Origin: an uncultured Lachnospiraceae bacterium
GTDB taxonomy: Bacteria; Bacillota; Clostridia; Lachnospirales; Lachnospiraceae
Length of the DNA: 20,245 bases
Reading direction: 5' to 3'
Assembly: GCA_910584115.1 (NCBI GenBank)
Contig: CAJTYN010000041.1
Span: forward strand, 1-20,245
Part shown: piece after piece, positions 1 through 6,628 of the stretch
How positions within the stretch are numbered: the first letter of the stretch is position 1
Layout: each line of letters begins with the position of its first letter
The notes under the pieces: model-generated
Database searches by the model: none
Told to the model about the DNA's origin: nothing
Seen by the model: the letters and a program-made list of their open reading frames with translations, nothing else
Program-made: the position numbers and the translations under genes

Positions 1-427
1 CCGCGCTGCTGCTGGTCGCCGAAGCATTCTTCGCCATCTGCTTCACGCCCAGGATCGTCAATGAATCCGCCGCATTACTCCCCGAAGCCGTCACGCTGAC
101 CTTCGATGCGTTCTTCCCGCTCGCGACGATGTTCGTCCTGTCAAACAGACTGGATGCGCTCAGGTTCGTCGTGGGATTGGTGTAGTCCATGTATTTTGAA
201 GACAATGCCACTAATTTATCTGTCACGGAGCGGTATGCTTCCTGTTTCCACTGATATGTCTGCTTCTTCTGCTGCTGTTTCGCGATCCTTGCCCGGGTGC
301 CATATGTCATGGATTCGATCAGCGTATCCCGATCCAGGCCGCTGGCCAAGCCACCGTATCCTTTCAATCCGCCGCCTCCAGATACAAGACTGCTGGTACT
401 ACTCGATAAACTCCCTATTGATGCCAT
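1..427 (-). CDS. fliD: Flagellar filament cap protein FliD, N-terminal part (runs off left edge)
   Basis: Read on the minus strand, an open frame continues to base 1 without a stop, giving about 142 residues. After a Ser/Gly-rich start (MASIGSLSSSTSSLVSGGGG) comes GLASGLDRDTLIES and then a polar helix with KKQTYQWKQEAYRSVTDKL. These are the hallmarks of the FliD N-terminal D0 coiled-coil region, which in the family reads GLASGLDTD followed by QKKQxLEWKQEAYR. FliD caps the growing filament outside the cell and promotes flagellin folding. The start at 427 is preferred because AGGAGAGGAG lies 9 nt upstream; an in-frame ATG at 481 has no good ribosome binding site and would add a non-typical leader. 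The C-terminal three quarters are outside the window. The gene diverges from the parA-like gene and has a sigma-28-like element upstream. Confidence 0.93.
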   Translation of the reverse strand, partial: MASIGSLSSSTSSLVSGGGGLKGYGGLASGLDRDTLIESMTYGTRARIAKQQQKKQTYQWKQEAYRSVTDKLVALSSKYMDYTNPTTNLSASSLFDRTNIVASGKNASKVSVTASGSNAADSLTILGVKQMAKNASATSSSA

Positions 428-628
428 ATCATGCAACTCCTCTCCTGAAAATACGTCCGTCAAAGTCCCTCTAAGAGCCATTATTCCATTCTAACACATC
501 TATCCAGATTGAAACAGGCCGATTTCGATATTTTTCTCAAAATTCTATCTATACTTATTTATCGACATATAGTATACTTAATTAATAGTGAAAAAAGAAT
601 TTACACAGTACGAAACGGAGGACTCATC
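428..628. promoter_or_regulatory. Divergent intergenic region between fliD and parA-like gene
   Basis: This AT-rich 201-bp gap separates fliD (minus) from the parA-like gene (plus) and must hold both promoters. It contains the fliD ribosome binding site near 437-446, a sigma-28-like -10 for fliD at 559-566, a palindromic AGTATACT at 571-578 whose TATACT could serve as a sigma-A -10 on either strand, and the ribosome binding site ACGGAGGA for parA near 615-622. No convincing TTGACA -35 was found for the plus strand, so the parA promoter assignment is weak. Confidence 0.5.
559..585 (-). promoter_or_regulatory. Putative sigma-28 (FliA) promoter for fliD
   Basis: On the minus strand the sequence GTCGATAA (566-559) matches the sigma-28 -10 consensus GCCGATAA at 7 of 8 positions. 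Fifteen bases upstream is TTAA (585-582), one mismatch from the TAAA -35 core. It lies about 130 bp upstream of the preferred fliD start. fliD is commonly a late, sigma-28-dependent gene, and fliA itself is in this window, so the context fits. The -35 is imperfect and the leader would be long, so this is a prediction. Confidence 0.5.
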
Positions 629-1396
629 TTGTCAACGAACATTGTGCTCACCAATCAAAAGGGCGGGGTCGGTAAAACGACCACGACTTCTGCGATCGCC
701 TGCAGCCTTGTGGAACGCCGGAATACCAAGGTCCTGGCCATCGATTTGGATCCGCAGGGCAATCTGGGATTCAGCCTGGGGCTGGATATCGAGAACAGCA
801 GCACCATCTACGAAGTCTTAAAAGGAGAGATGCCCCTGCGGGAGGCCGTACAGCCCACCGAATACTGCGATGTGATCACCTCCAATATCCTGCTGAGCCG
901 GGCGGAACTGGAATTTACCGGGGCGGGCAGGGAGTCCATGCTCAAGAATGCGCTGGAACCCGTCAAGGATTTTTATGACTATGTAGTGATCGACACCCCT
1001 CCGGCCTTGAATGTCCTGACCGTGAACGCCTATACCGTCGCCCACCACCTGATCATACCCATGGTGCCGGAGATCCTAAGCCTCCTGGCCGTCACACAGA
1101 TCAAAGAGACAATCGACTCGGTCAAATCCTCCTTTAATCCGGATCTGAACGTACTGGGCATCCTCTTGACAAAATTCAACGGACGGACGATCCTGGCCCG
1201 TGAAGTAAAAGAGATGACAGAGAACATCGCCCGCCAGATGGGGACTAAAGTATTCGAGACACAGATCCGCAACAGCGTGACCGTGGCGGAAGCACCCGCC
1301 CACGGGGAGAGCGTCTTCGACTACGCCCCGAAGTCAAACCCGGCCCTCGATTACAGGAGATTTATCCAGGAGATCGCCCCGGATATACATTTTTAA
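629..1396 (+). CDS. ParA/Soj-family ATPase, orphan copy in the flagellar locus
   Basis: The product of 255 aa is a P-loop ATPase of the ParA/MinD class. It has a deviant Walker A motif KGGVGKTT at residues 11-18 with signature Lys11 and Lys16, the switch-like LAIDLDPQGNLG, and Walker B VVIDTPPAL. The TTG start at 629 is chosen because ACGGAGGA sits 6-7 nt upstream and homology to Soj begins there (STNIVLTNQKGGVGK); the open frame extends to 509 but that leader is AT-rich and unlike the family. ParA proteins position plasmids, chromosomes, or, in some bacteria, chemoreceptor arrays and flagellar parts. This one resembles Soj more than FlhG: it starts with the P loop and lacks FlhG's N-terminal DQAxxLR helix. 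No ParB and no parS-like repeat is evident nearby. It is followed 31 bp later by the ComFB-domain gene, probably its operon partner. Its cargo is unknown. Confidence 0.9.
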   Translation: MSTNIVLTNQKGGVGKTTTTSAIACSLVERRNTKVLAIDLDPQGNLGFSLGLDIENSSTIYEVLKGEMPLREAVQPTEYCDVITSNILLSRAELEFTGAGRESMLKNALEPVKDFYDYVVIDTPPALNVLTVNAYTVAHHLIIPMVPEILSLLAVTQIKETIDSVKSSFNPDLNVLGILLTKFNGRTILAREVKEMTENIARQMGTKVFETQIRNSVTVAEAPAHGESVFDYAPKSNPALDYRRFIQEIAPDIHF

Positions 1397-1427
1397 AACA
1401 AATCACACACGAACAGGAGAATGACCC

Positions 1428-2534
1428 ATGGCGCGAAAAAGCAATAAGACCTCGCATGTGCTGCACCTTCTGGCGGGTGAAGAACCTGTCCCGGAGCCGT
1501 CTGAGAAGGATAAAAAAGACACGCCCGCCGACACGGCTGATAAAAGCACGGACCAAGGAGACGTTGGTAAAGACGATACAGATAAAGAGGCGGCTCCAGG
1601 ATCACCCGGGGGACCAGCCGAGACTCCGGCGGCACAGGACGGACCCAATATCTCGATCATCTCCACCGGGCGCACCGGGGACGATCCGGTCGCTGACCTG
1701 ATCAGAGGGCAGTTGGAAGAAGAATTTCCGGAAGATATCCTGGCCCCACAGCGCACAGACCAGGGCGACGACCGTCTCCCGGATATCCCCAGCCTGCCGG
1801 ACACTCCCGCAGCCGATGACGCACCCCACGCGGCTGAGGATACGGCTGGCTCCCAAATGCAGACGCTCGCCGCAGAGGACAGCGCGCTCTCCGACGGATC
1901 TGATCCGGACGGTCAGCAGAACGCTCCGGACGGCGCTCCCGTACCGACGGAGGATATCCCAGACGGTATCATAGATGCCGCACCAGAGGAAGTCCCCGGC
2001 GACATCCCGCCAGATCCCGCGGCTGACGCTCCGGCGGATGTCCAAAGCGACGTCCTGCCAGATCACCCAATCGATGCTCCGAAAGATGTCCGAGACGATA
2101 TCGCCCCGGCTCTCCCGGCGGATGTCCCGGAAAATGTTGCAGACACTCCCGACTCCGATCAGAGCGTTCAGACCGCCCCCACCGATGAGGCCCAGGAAAA
2201 ACCCGCCCTCACCCAGCAGGACTTAGACCCGATCCTCCATCCCCAGGAACAGGACGAAGAGCCTCTTCAAAATTACCGTTTTGTCAACGTGATGGAATAT
2301 ATCGTCAAAGATCTCGTCATCGATTATATGAAAAAGTTTGGTATGTGTACCTGTGAACGATGTGTAGTAGACACCATGGCCTTGGCGCTGACATACTGTT
2401 CTGCCAAATATATCGTGGTGGATTCTCATTCAGTCTCCCCCCTGTTGAATTATTATTCCAACAAATATCTGGGCGACGTCACCGTAGAGCTCACCAAGGC
2501 ATGTATCAAGATAAAAGATAATCCCCGCCATTGA
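1428..2534 (+). CDS. Long disordered acidic/proline-rich protein with C-terminal ComFB domain
   Basis: The product has 368 aa with an AGGAG ribosome binding site 10 nt before the ATG. Residues about 20-275 are a low-complexity region rich in Asp, Pro, Ala and Glu, with loose repeats of the form DAPxDVxxD around residues 190-240. Two less disordered patches stand out: an N-terminal basic start with SHVLHLLAGE (residues 9-18) and a patch DDPVADLIRGQLEEEFPEDI (about residues 85-104). Residues about 282-368 match the late-competence ComFB family: RFVNVMEYIVKDLVIDYMKK, then the Cys cluster CTCERC (307-312), DTMALALTY, and a NPRH end. ComFB proteins have been reported to bind cyclic di-GMP in cyanobacteria and Bacillus; whether this one does is inference. 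There is no signal peptide or membrane segment. It is downstream of and co-oriented with the ParA-like gene and ends in an intrinsic terminator. Confidence 0.88.
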   Translation: MARKSNKTSHVLHLLAGEEPVPEPSEKDKKDTPADTADKSTDQGDVGKDDTDKEAAPGSPGGPAETPAAQDGPNISIISTGRTGDDPVADLIRGQLEEEFPEDILAPQRTDQGDDRLPDIPSLPDTPAADDAPHAAEDTAGSQMQTLAAEDSALSDGSDPDGQQNAPDGAPVPTEDIPDGIIDAAPEEVPGDIPPDPAADAPADVQSDVLPDHPIDAPKDVRDDIAPALPADVPENVADTPDSDQSVQTAPTDEAQEKPALTQQDLDPILHPQEQDEEPLQNYRFVNVMEYIVKDLVIDYMKKFGMCTCERCVVDTMALALTYCSAKYIVVDSHSVSPLLNYYSNKYLGDVTVELTKACIKIKDNPRH

Positions 2535-2551
2535 CTGACGGGGGTTTTTTT
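2523..2551 (+). terminator. Intrinsic terminator of the parA-comFB transcript
   Basis: A CCCCG (2523-2527) / CGGGG (2539-2543) stem with an 11-nt loop is followed by seven T residues (2545-2551). The stem begins inside the last codons of the ComFB gene and its loop holds the stop codon. The convergent EAL-HDOD gene ends at 2550, so the same hairpin lies just past its stop, but on the minus strand the trailing T run is poor (ATTATCTTTT), so it may only partly stop the flagellar transcript. Confidence 0.85.
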
Positions 2552-3818
2552 ATTTTTCTTCCTCTTCTTCATTGGGCCGTTCAAATTCGCTGGTCAGGCC
2601 CCTCCAGATCTCATTGACTTCCTCCACACAATCCAGATAGAGCTGTGCGATCATATTTGTCGGGATATTCAGCTCCTGGGTGTGGGCTTTCAGCCGTTTC
2701 CAGTCTGCCTGCTCATAATCCAGGACCAGCTGGAACAATCCTCCGCCGATCCCCGTATGACGGATCAGGGCATCCTTGACCACCTCGGGCAGCGGGATAT
2801 CTTCTAAGATCTCCTCCAAAGTCGCGTCGATGATGTAATCCATCGTGGAGAACATACCGATCATATAAGCCTCGGATTTGGTGATCTCCGTCGTGTGCAT
2901 ACGCTCTACCAGCGCGGAACTGAACGTGGCGCGCAGGAATGAGAGCTTTAAGACTTCCTCGGAGGCGCTGCCTTGATCTGTGTCTTTCATGCTCAAAAGA
3001 TACACCCATTGGCGCAGCTGCCCGATCCCCAGCGTCACCAACGCCTGGCGGATAGAGGATGTCCTCTTCCTCATGGCAAAATATGCGGAATTGACCATCT
3101 TCAGGATGGCGTAGCTCAAGGATGCATCGCGGCTGATGATCGTCTCGATCTCCTCCACATCCGGTTCGTCCTTCGTCACCTCGACGACCAACTGGAAGAA
3201 GTTCCCCTCCAGATAATCCATCTTGCTGGATTTGGTGATCGTCGCGCTCTCTATGTAATTCCCTTCCAGGAAATCCGCGCCCACTTCTTTTGCAAGGTCA
3301 TACTCTTCCTTGGAATTTACGCCCACGGCGATGCATTTCTTGTTAAAACCGTGCAGCATATCCACCAGATTGACCAGGGAGATCTTGCCCTTGGCATCTT
3401 TTTTGTCCGCCAGCGTGACTTTCGCATAATCCGCCAATTCCAGCATGCTGAAATATTTCGGTGAAAACTGGAAGTTATCGATCGCGAACTTGTATCCGGC
3501 CCTGCGGTATTTCTGCATGATGCTCGGTGCCAGAGGATGGACCACGATATTATCCTCGATCTGGATCACCAGTTTCTTCTTATCAAACATCCTGGGCGTA
3601 TTGCGGAAGAACAACGAAGGCGGGAATGACAAGAATGTGATCTTATCTTTAAAGATGATGTCGTTGTTCTGTGTGAGGAAACCGGCTATGGTATCCGCCA
3701 CCGCGTTTTCTGAGGTATTATACAGGCTGTCGTTGTCGCTCTGGATCATGATCTCATAGCCCACGATCTCGTCATTTTCCCGTTTCTTGATAGCCTGACG
3801 TACAACATATTTATCCAT
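2550..3818 (-). CDS. YuxH-type EAL-HDOD signalling protein with degenerate EAL domain
   Basis: The 422-aa product has an N-terminal EAL-like domain (about 1-200) and a C-terminal HDOD domain (about 205-405), the layout of Bacillus YuxH and Vibrio CdgJ, proteins tied to motility and c-di-GMP signalling. The catalytic motifs are missing: the EAL signature is replaced by YEIMIQS, the DDFG site by AIDNFQF, and the QGYYF-type end by LEGNYIES. It is therefore unlikely to be an active c-di-GMP phosphodiesterase. The HDOD part contains VEEIETIISRDASLSYAILK and IRQALVTLGIGQLRQW, typical of the family, and no HD metal ligands. It ends in a run of Glu. The start ATG lies 5 bp after the cheV stop, with the GGGAG ribosome binding site inside the end of cheV, so it is likely translationally coupled. 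A role as a non-catalytic motility adaptor is inferred. Confidence 0.88.
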   Translation of the reverse strand: MDKYVVRQAIKKRENDEIVGYEIMIQSDNDSLYNTSENAVADTIAGFLTQNNDIIFKDKITFLSFPPSLFFRNTPRMFDKKKLVIQIEDNIVVHPLAPSIMQKYRRAGYKFAIDNFQFSPKYFSMLELADYAKVTLADKKDAKGKISLVNLVDMLHGFNKKCIAVGVNSKEEYDLAKEVGADFLEGNYIESATITKSSKMDYLEGNFFQLVVEVTKDEPDVEEIETIISRDASLSYAILKMVNSAYFAMRKRTSSIRQALVTLGIGQLRQWVYLLSMKDTDQGSASEEVLKLSFLRATFSSALVERMHTTEITKSEAYMIGMFSTMDYIIDATLEEILEDIPLPEVVKDALIRHTGIGGGLFQLVLDYEQADWKRLKAHTQELNIPTNMIAQLYLDCVEEVNEIWRGLTSEFERPNEEEEEK

Positions 3819-3822
3819 CGAT

Positions 3823-4737
3823 CTACTGCTCCCTTCCTTCCAACAGATGATCCATCACTTCTACCAGATGTCCGATCTCTGGTTTGGAGAGCTGTTCGTC
3901 CGCCCCGAGCTGTTTCCCTTTGATCTCCATCTCCTGGTTGATCAGCGATGAGAAGATGATCAGCGGGATGTGTTTCAGATTTTCATTTTCTTTGACCAAT
4001 TTTGTCAGGCGGTGCCCGTCCATCTTGGGCATCTCTATATCTGTGATGATCAGGGCGACCTTCTTATCCAGGTCTTCATCCTGCTGCACACTCTTTAAAT
4101 AGTTCCAGGCCTCCTGGCCATTGTTGAATTTCTTCAGGTTCAGGTACCCGGCCTTCTTCAGCGCGTCCTCGATCATCTTCGTCAGCAGGATGGAATCCTC
4201 CGCCAGGATGATCGGGTGTTCGTTCCTGCTCCGCTCTCCTAAAGCATCGATCTCAGACTCCTGTATCCCGGTCTCCGGCGCGATATCCGTCACGATCTTC
4301 TCGAAGTCCAGGATCGTGACCAGGTCCTTCCCGCACTGCGCGATCCCGGTCGCAACGCTCTCCGCCCCCCGGTTCAGGGTGTTATCCGGTTTCTGGATGT
4401 CCGCCCAGGAGATCCTGCTGATCCCGACCACATTGTGTACCCTGAAGGCGATGTGCATCTTGTTAAAATTCGTCACCAGGAAAAGATCCCTGGGATTTTT
4501 CTCCGACGGTTTACCCGTGAGATAAAAGGGCAGATCCACCACCGTCAGCAATATATCCCTTGGCTTAAAGATCCCTTCCACAGCCGGATGTACCTGCGGG
4601 ACTGATTTGACCTTATCGGACATCATGATCTCCGTGACTTTTGCCACATTGATCCCATATAATTCTCCATACAGTATGAACTGCATGATCTCTATCTCAT
4701 TGGTCCCTGATTCCAGTAAAATCTCTGTTTGTGCCAT
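3823..4737 (-). CDS. cheV: Chemotaxis coupling protein CheV (CheW domain plus receiver)
   Basis: The product has 304 aa. Residues about 15-155 form a CheW-like domain (QFILYGELYGINVAKVTEIM, PRDILLTVVDLP, LVTILDFEKIV). Residues about 173-300 form a receiver domain with acidic pair E180/D181, phospho-acceptor D233 in ITDIEMPKMDG, and the conserved Lys in LSKPE. CheV couples receptors to CheA at the membrane array, and its phosphorylation tunes adaptation. The gene has an AAAGGAGAGG ribosome binding site and sits 14 bp after cheD. CheA, CheW, CheB and CheR are not in the window and must be encoded elsewhere. Confidence 0.95.
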   Translation of the reverse strand: MAQTEILLESGTNEIEIMQFILYGELYGINVAKVTEIMMSDKVKSVPQVHPAVEGIFKPRDILLTVVDLPFYLTGKPSEKNPRDLFLVTNFNKMHIAFRVHNVVGISRISWADIQKPDNTLNRGAESVATGIAQCGKDLVTILDFEKIVTDIAPETGIQESEIDALGERSRNEHPIILAEDSILLTKMIEDALKKAGYLNLKKFNNGQEAWNYLKSVQQDEDLDKKVALIITDIEMPKMDGHRLTKLVKENENLKHIPLIIFSSLINQEMEIKGKQLGADEQLSKPEIGHLVEVMDHLLEGREQ

Positions 4738-4751
4738 ATCCTTCCTCTCCT

Positions 4752-5234
4752 TTACATGGTTATTTCCGGCCTGCCAAAGGTCTTGATCGTTACTTTTCCG
4801 GTACTGACATCCATGGACATGGTCCTGGCATAATTTGCCCCTGTATCCTCTCCGACAAGGCGTATCCCCTGTTCACGGAGCATCTTTTTTACGTTTAACG
4901 CGTTCCTCTCCCCGATGTTGCCCAGGTCGTGGCCGCCTTTCATCTCGAACATCTTGGCCCCGCCTGCGATCTTTGCCCGCATCCGGTTCTTCACAGCTCC
5001 GAAAGCAGTCATCTTGCGCACAGTCTCCCGCACGCCTGTATCTGCATATTTGTAAAGGTTTTTGTCAGCCATCGTCCCCTGCTCAGGCAGCATAATATGG
5101 ACCAAAGTCCCCAACTTGATCATGGGATCATACAACGCGATCCCAATGCAAGAACCCAAGGCATAGGTGATCAGCACACCCTCCTGCCTGGCCATCTTCA
5201 TATCCGCTATCCCTACGATAATCTGCTTCCCCAT
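4752..5234 (-). CDS. cheD: Chemoreceptor glutamine deamidase CheD
   Basis: CheD deamidates Gln residues of chemoreceptors and is stimulated or sequestered by CheC. With the start at 5234 the product has 160 aa. The catalytic triad is visible: Thr23 and Cys29 in ITYALGSCIG and His46 in LVHIMLP, at the same mutual spacing as the Thermotoga maritima enzyme. The family motif AKIAGGAKMF is also present, followed by IGERNALNVKKML. The reading frame could begin at a TTG at 5246 overlapping the end of cheC, but the ATG at 5234 is better spaced from GGGAG. Either way it is tightly coupled to cheC, matching the known CheC-CheD partnership. Confidence 0.95.
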   Translation of the reverse strand: MGKQIIVGIADMKMARQEGVLITYALGSCIGIALYDPMIKLGTLVHIMLPEQGTMADKNLYKYADTGVRETVRKMTAFGAVKNRMRAKIAGGAKMFEMKGGHDLGNIGERNALNVKKMLREQGIRLVGEDTGANYARTMSMDVSTGKVTIKTFGRPEITM

Positions 5235-5238
5235 TACA

Positions 5239-5859
5239 TCAGTCAACTCCCAACTTGTGCATCAGATGATTTAAAGATCGTATATCCGGCATCATCAGCA
5301 GATTGCTGTCCAATACCGTATCGTCTACGATGAATTTCCCGTTTATCATCATCAGTTTATCTGTTTCATAGCCAAATTCCGCCATCGGCACGCTCAAGAT
5401 CCCGCCCAGCATATTGATGGCGATGCTCGGGATGGACAGTTGGATCGTCACACCTGTCAATCCTGAGAGCGCGTTCACATAAGAAGAGATGATGATATTC
5501 CCGACCTCCTCCAGCGCCGATTTCTCCAGCTCTGTAAGCTCCATATAATCATCGATCTTCTTAGACATGACGCTGGAGAGCACCGCGTTGATGAAATCCA
5601 TCTTCAGCACGAACAGCATGATCCCGTTGATCTCTCCCGACATCTTCATCAGGACAGCGGCCACGATCTCCTCCGGCGTGCCGATCATCTCGATGGCCTC
5701 GTTGTAACCCAGGATATAGACGTCGGGAATGGACATCTTCGTGGGCCTCGTCAGGACCTGGGAGAGCGCGGTCGCCGCATTCCCTGTACCGATGCTGCCC
5801 ACCTCTTTGATCACATCCATCTCCAGAGCATTCATATCTTCATATTTTTCGATCCCCAT
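5239..5859 (-). CDS. cheC: CheY-P phosphatase / CheD partner CheC
   Basis: The 206-aa product carries two copies of the CheC signature D/S-x3-E-x2-N-x22-P. The second copy is intact (S-ALE-E-VG-N in EKSALEEVGNI, with Pro exactly 22 residues on). In the first copy, D15 and E19 and P45 are present but the catalytic Asn is replaced by Ser22 (KEVGSIGTGNAATALS). CheC dephosphorylates CheY-P and binds CheD. The length is close to the usual CheC (about 205). The ribosome binding site is AAAGGAG. The gene follows the flgG-like gene by 30 bp and runs into cheD. Because one of the two sites is altered, activity may rest on the second site. Confidence 0.94.
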   Translation of the reverse strand: MGIEKYEDMNALEMDVIKEVGSIGTGNAATALSQVLTRPTKMSIPDVYILGYNEAIEMIGTPEEIVAAVLMKMSGEINGIMLFVLKMDFINAVLSSVMSKKIDDYMELTELEKSALEEVGNIIISSYVNALSGLTGVTIQLSIPSIAINMLGGILSVPMAEFGYETDKLMMINGKFIVDDTVLDSNLLMMPDIRSLNHLMHKLGVD

Positions 5860-5889
5860 AGGTACTCCTTTCTATCTTGCCCGCGTCTA

Positions 5890-6603
5890 TCATGTCCTCA
5901 GATTGTTGATCGTGTTCTCGATCTCGTCTGAGGTCTGGACCATCCGCAGAGCATAGCTGTAAGCCCTCTGGGCCTCTATCACTTTCGTCATCTGATCGGC
6001 AAAATCCACGTTTGACTGTTCCAGCATCCCTTTGCGCAGCCTTGCGTTCTGCGCGTTAAAAGGCGCCCCGTTCTTCGCCACAGGGGTAAATTCATTGTCC
6101 CCCACGCTCAGCATGCCATTTTTATTTACAAAATCGAAGATCCCGATGGGCAGTGTATCCGGGCTGTTGTCGTCGACCCGGATCGGGTTCCTGTTCTGAT
6201 CCAGGACCAGCTTGCCCGTGGATGTGATCAGGTAGAAATCATTGCCCCGCAGGGACAGACTGAAACTCCCGTCACGGGTATAGGTGATGGCGTTAGTGTC
6301 CGGATCGCGCACCATGAAGAACCCGTCGCCTTCGATGGCATAGTGATAGTCCCCCTCGCTCTCCACAAGGGTCATCTGAGAAAAATCCGTATCCGCTTTC
6401 TGGACGCGCATCCCTGTCCCCGTGAGCAGCTCATTGTTCTCCTGGGCTTTTCCTTTCATCTCATAATACATCAGCTCTGAGAAGATCGGGACTTTCGTCT
6501 TATAGCCCCAGGTGTTGACATTCGCCGTATTGTTCGCCAGGATATCCAGCTTATACTGCTCGCTGCCCACCCCGAGTGCCGCTGTATAAAATGATTGGTT
6601 CAT
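5890..6603 (-). CDS. flgG: Flagellar rod/hook-basal-body protein, FlgG (FlhP)-like
   Basis: The product has 237 aa with the N-terminal signature YKLDILANNTANVNTWGYK and a C-terminal heptad helix (LEQSNVDFADQMTKVIEAQRAYSYALRMV), both typical of the FlgE/F/G rod-hook family. The middle holds EGDGFFMVRDP and YTRDGSFSLS. It is the second of two adjacent paralogues after fliA, the position held by flhP in Bacillus and flgG in other Firmicutes. It is exported by the flagellar apparatus and forms the distal rod. Start: ATG at 6603, with AAGGAGG 7-8 nt upstream; a GTG at 6609 lies too close to that site. Assignment between FlgF and FlgG roles is by order and not certain. Confidence 0.85.
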   Translation of the reverse strand: MNQSFYTAALGVGSEQYKLDILANNTANVNTWGYKTKVPIFSELMYYEMKGKAQENNELLTGTGMRVQKADTDFSQMTLVESEGDYHYAIEGDGFFMVRDPDTNAITYTRDGSFSLSLRGNDFYLITSTGKLVLDQNRNPIRVDDNSPDTLPIGIFDFVNKNGMLSVGDNEFTPVAKNGAPFNAQNARLRKGMLEQSNVDFADQMTKVIEAQRAYSYALRMVQTSDEIENTINNLRT

Positions 6604-6628
6604 ATGCACCCCTCCTTATCCTATCTTA

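Noticed and set aside
428..481. Upstream in-frame start for fliD at 481
   Set aside because: No suitable ribosome binding site and a non-typical leader; AGGAGAGGAG clearly serves the ATG at 427.
518..525. GCCGATTT on the plus strand upstream of the parA-like gene as a sigma-28 promoter
   Set aside because: Two mismatches in the -10 and TCTA instead of TAAA at the -35 position.
509..628. N-terminal extension of the ParA-like protein from 509
   Set aside because: AT-rich leader with no family similarity, overlaps the promoter region; a good ribosome binding site precedes the TTG at 629.
629..1396. Calling the ParA-like gene flhG
   Set aside because: It lacks the N-terminal activation helix of FlhG, reads as Soj-type (NQKGGVGKTT, DLDPQGN), and is not next to flhF.
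1602..2066. Minus-strand open frame inside the acidic ComFB gene
   Set aside because: The sense frame ends in a recognisable ComFB domain; the reverse frame is a by-product of the GC-rich repetitive coding sequence.
4613..4620. TCCGATAA on the minus strand within cheV
   Set aside because: One mismatch but no -35 element at the right spacing; inside a coding region of a continuous operon.
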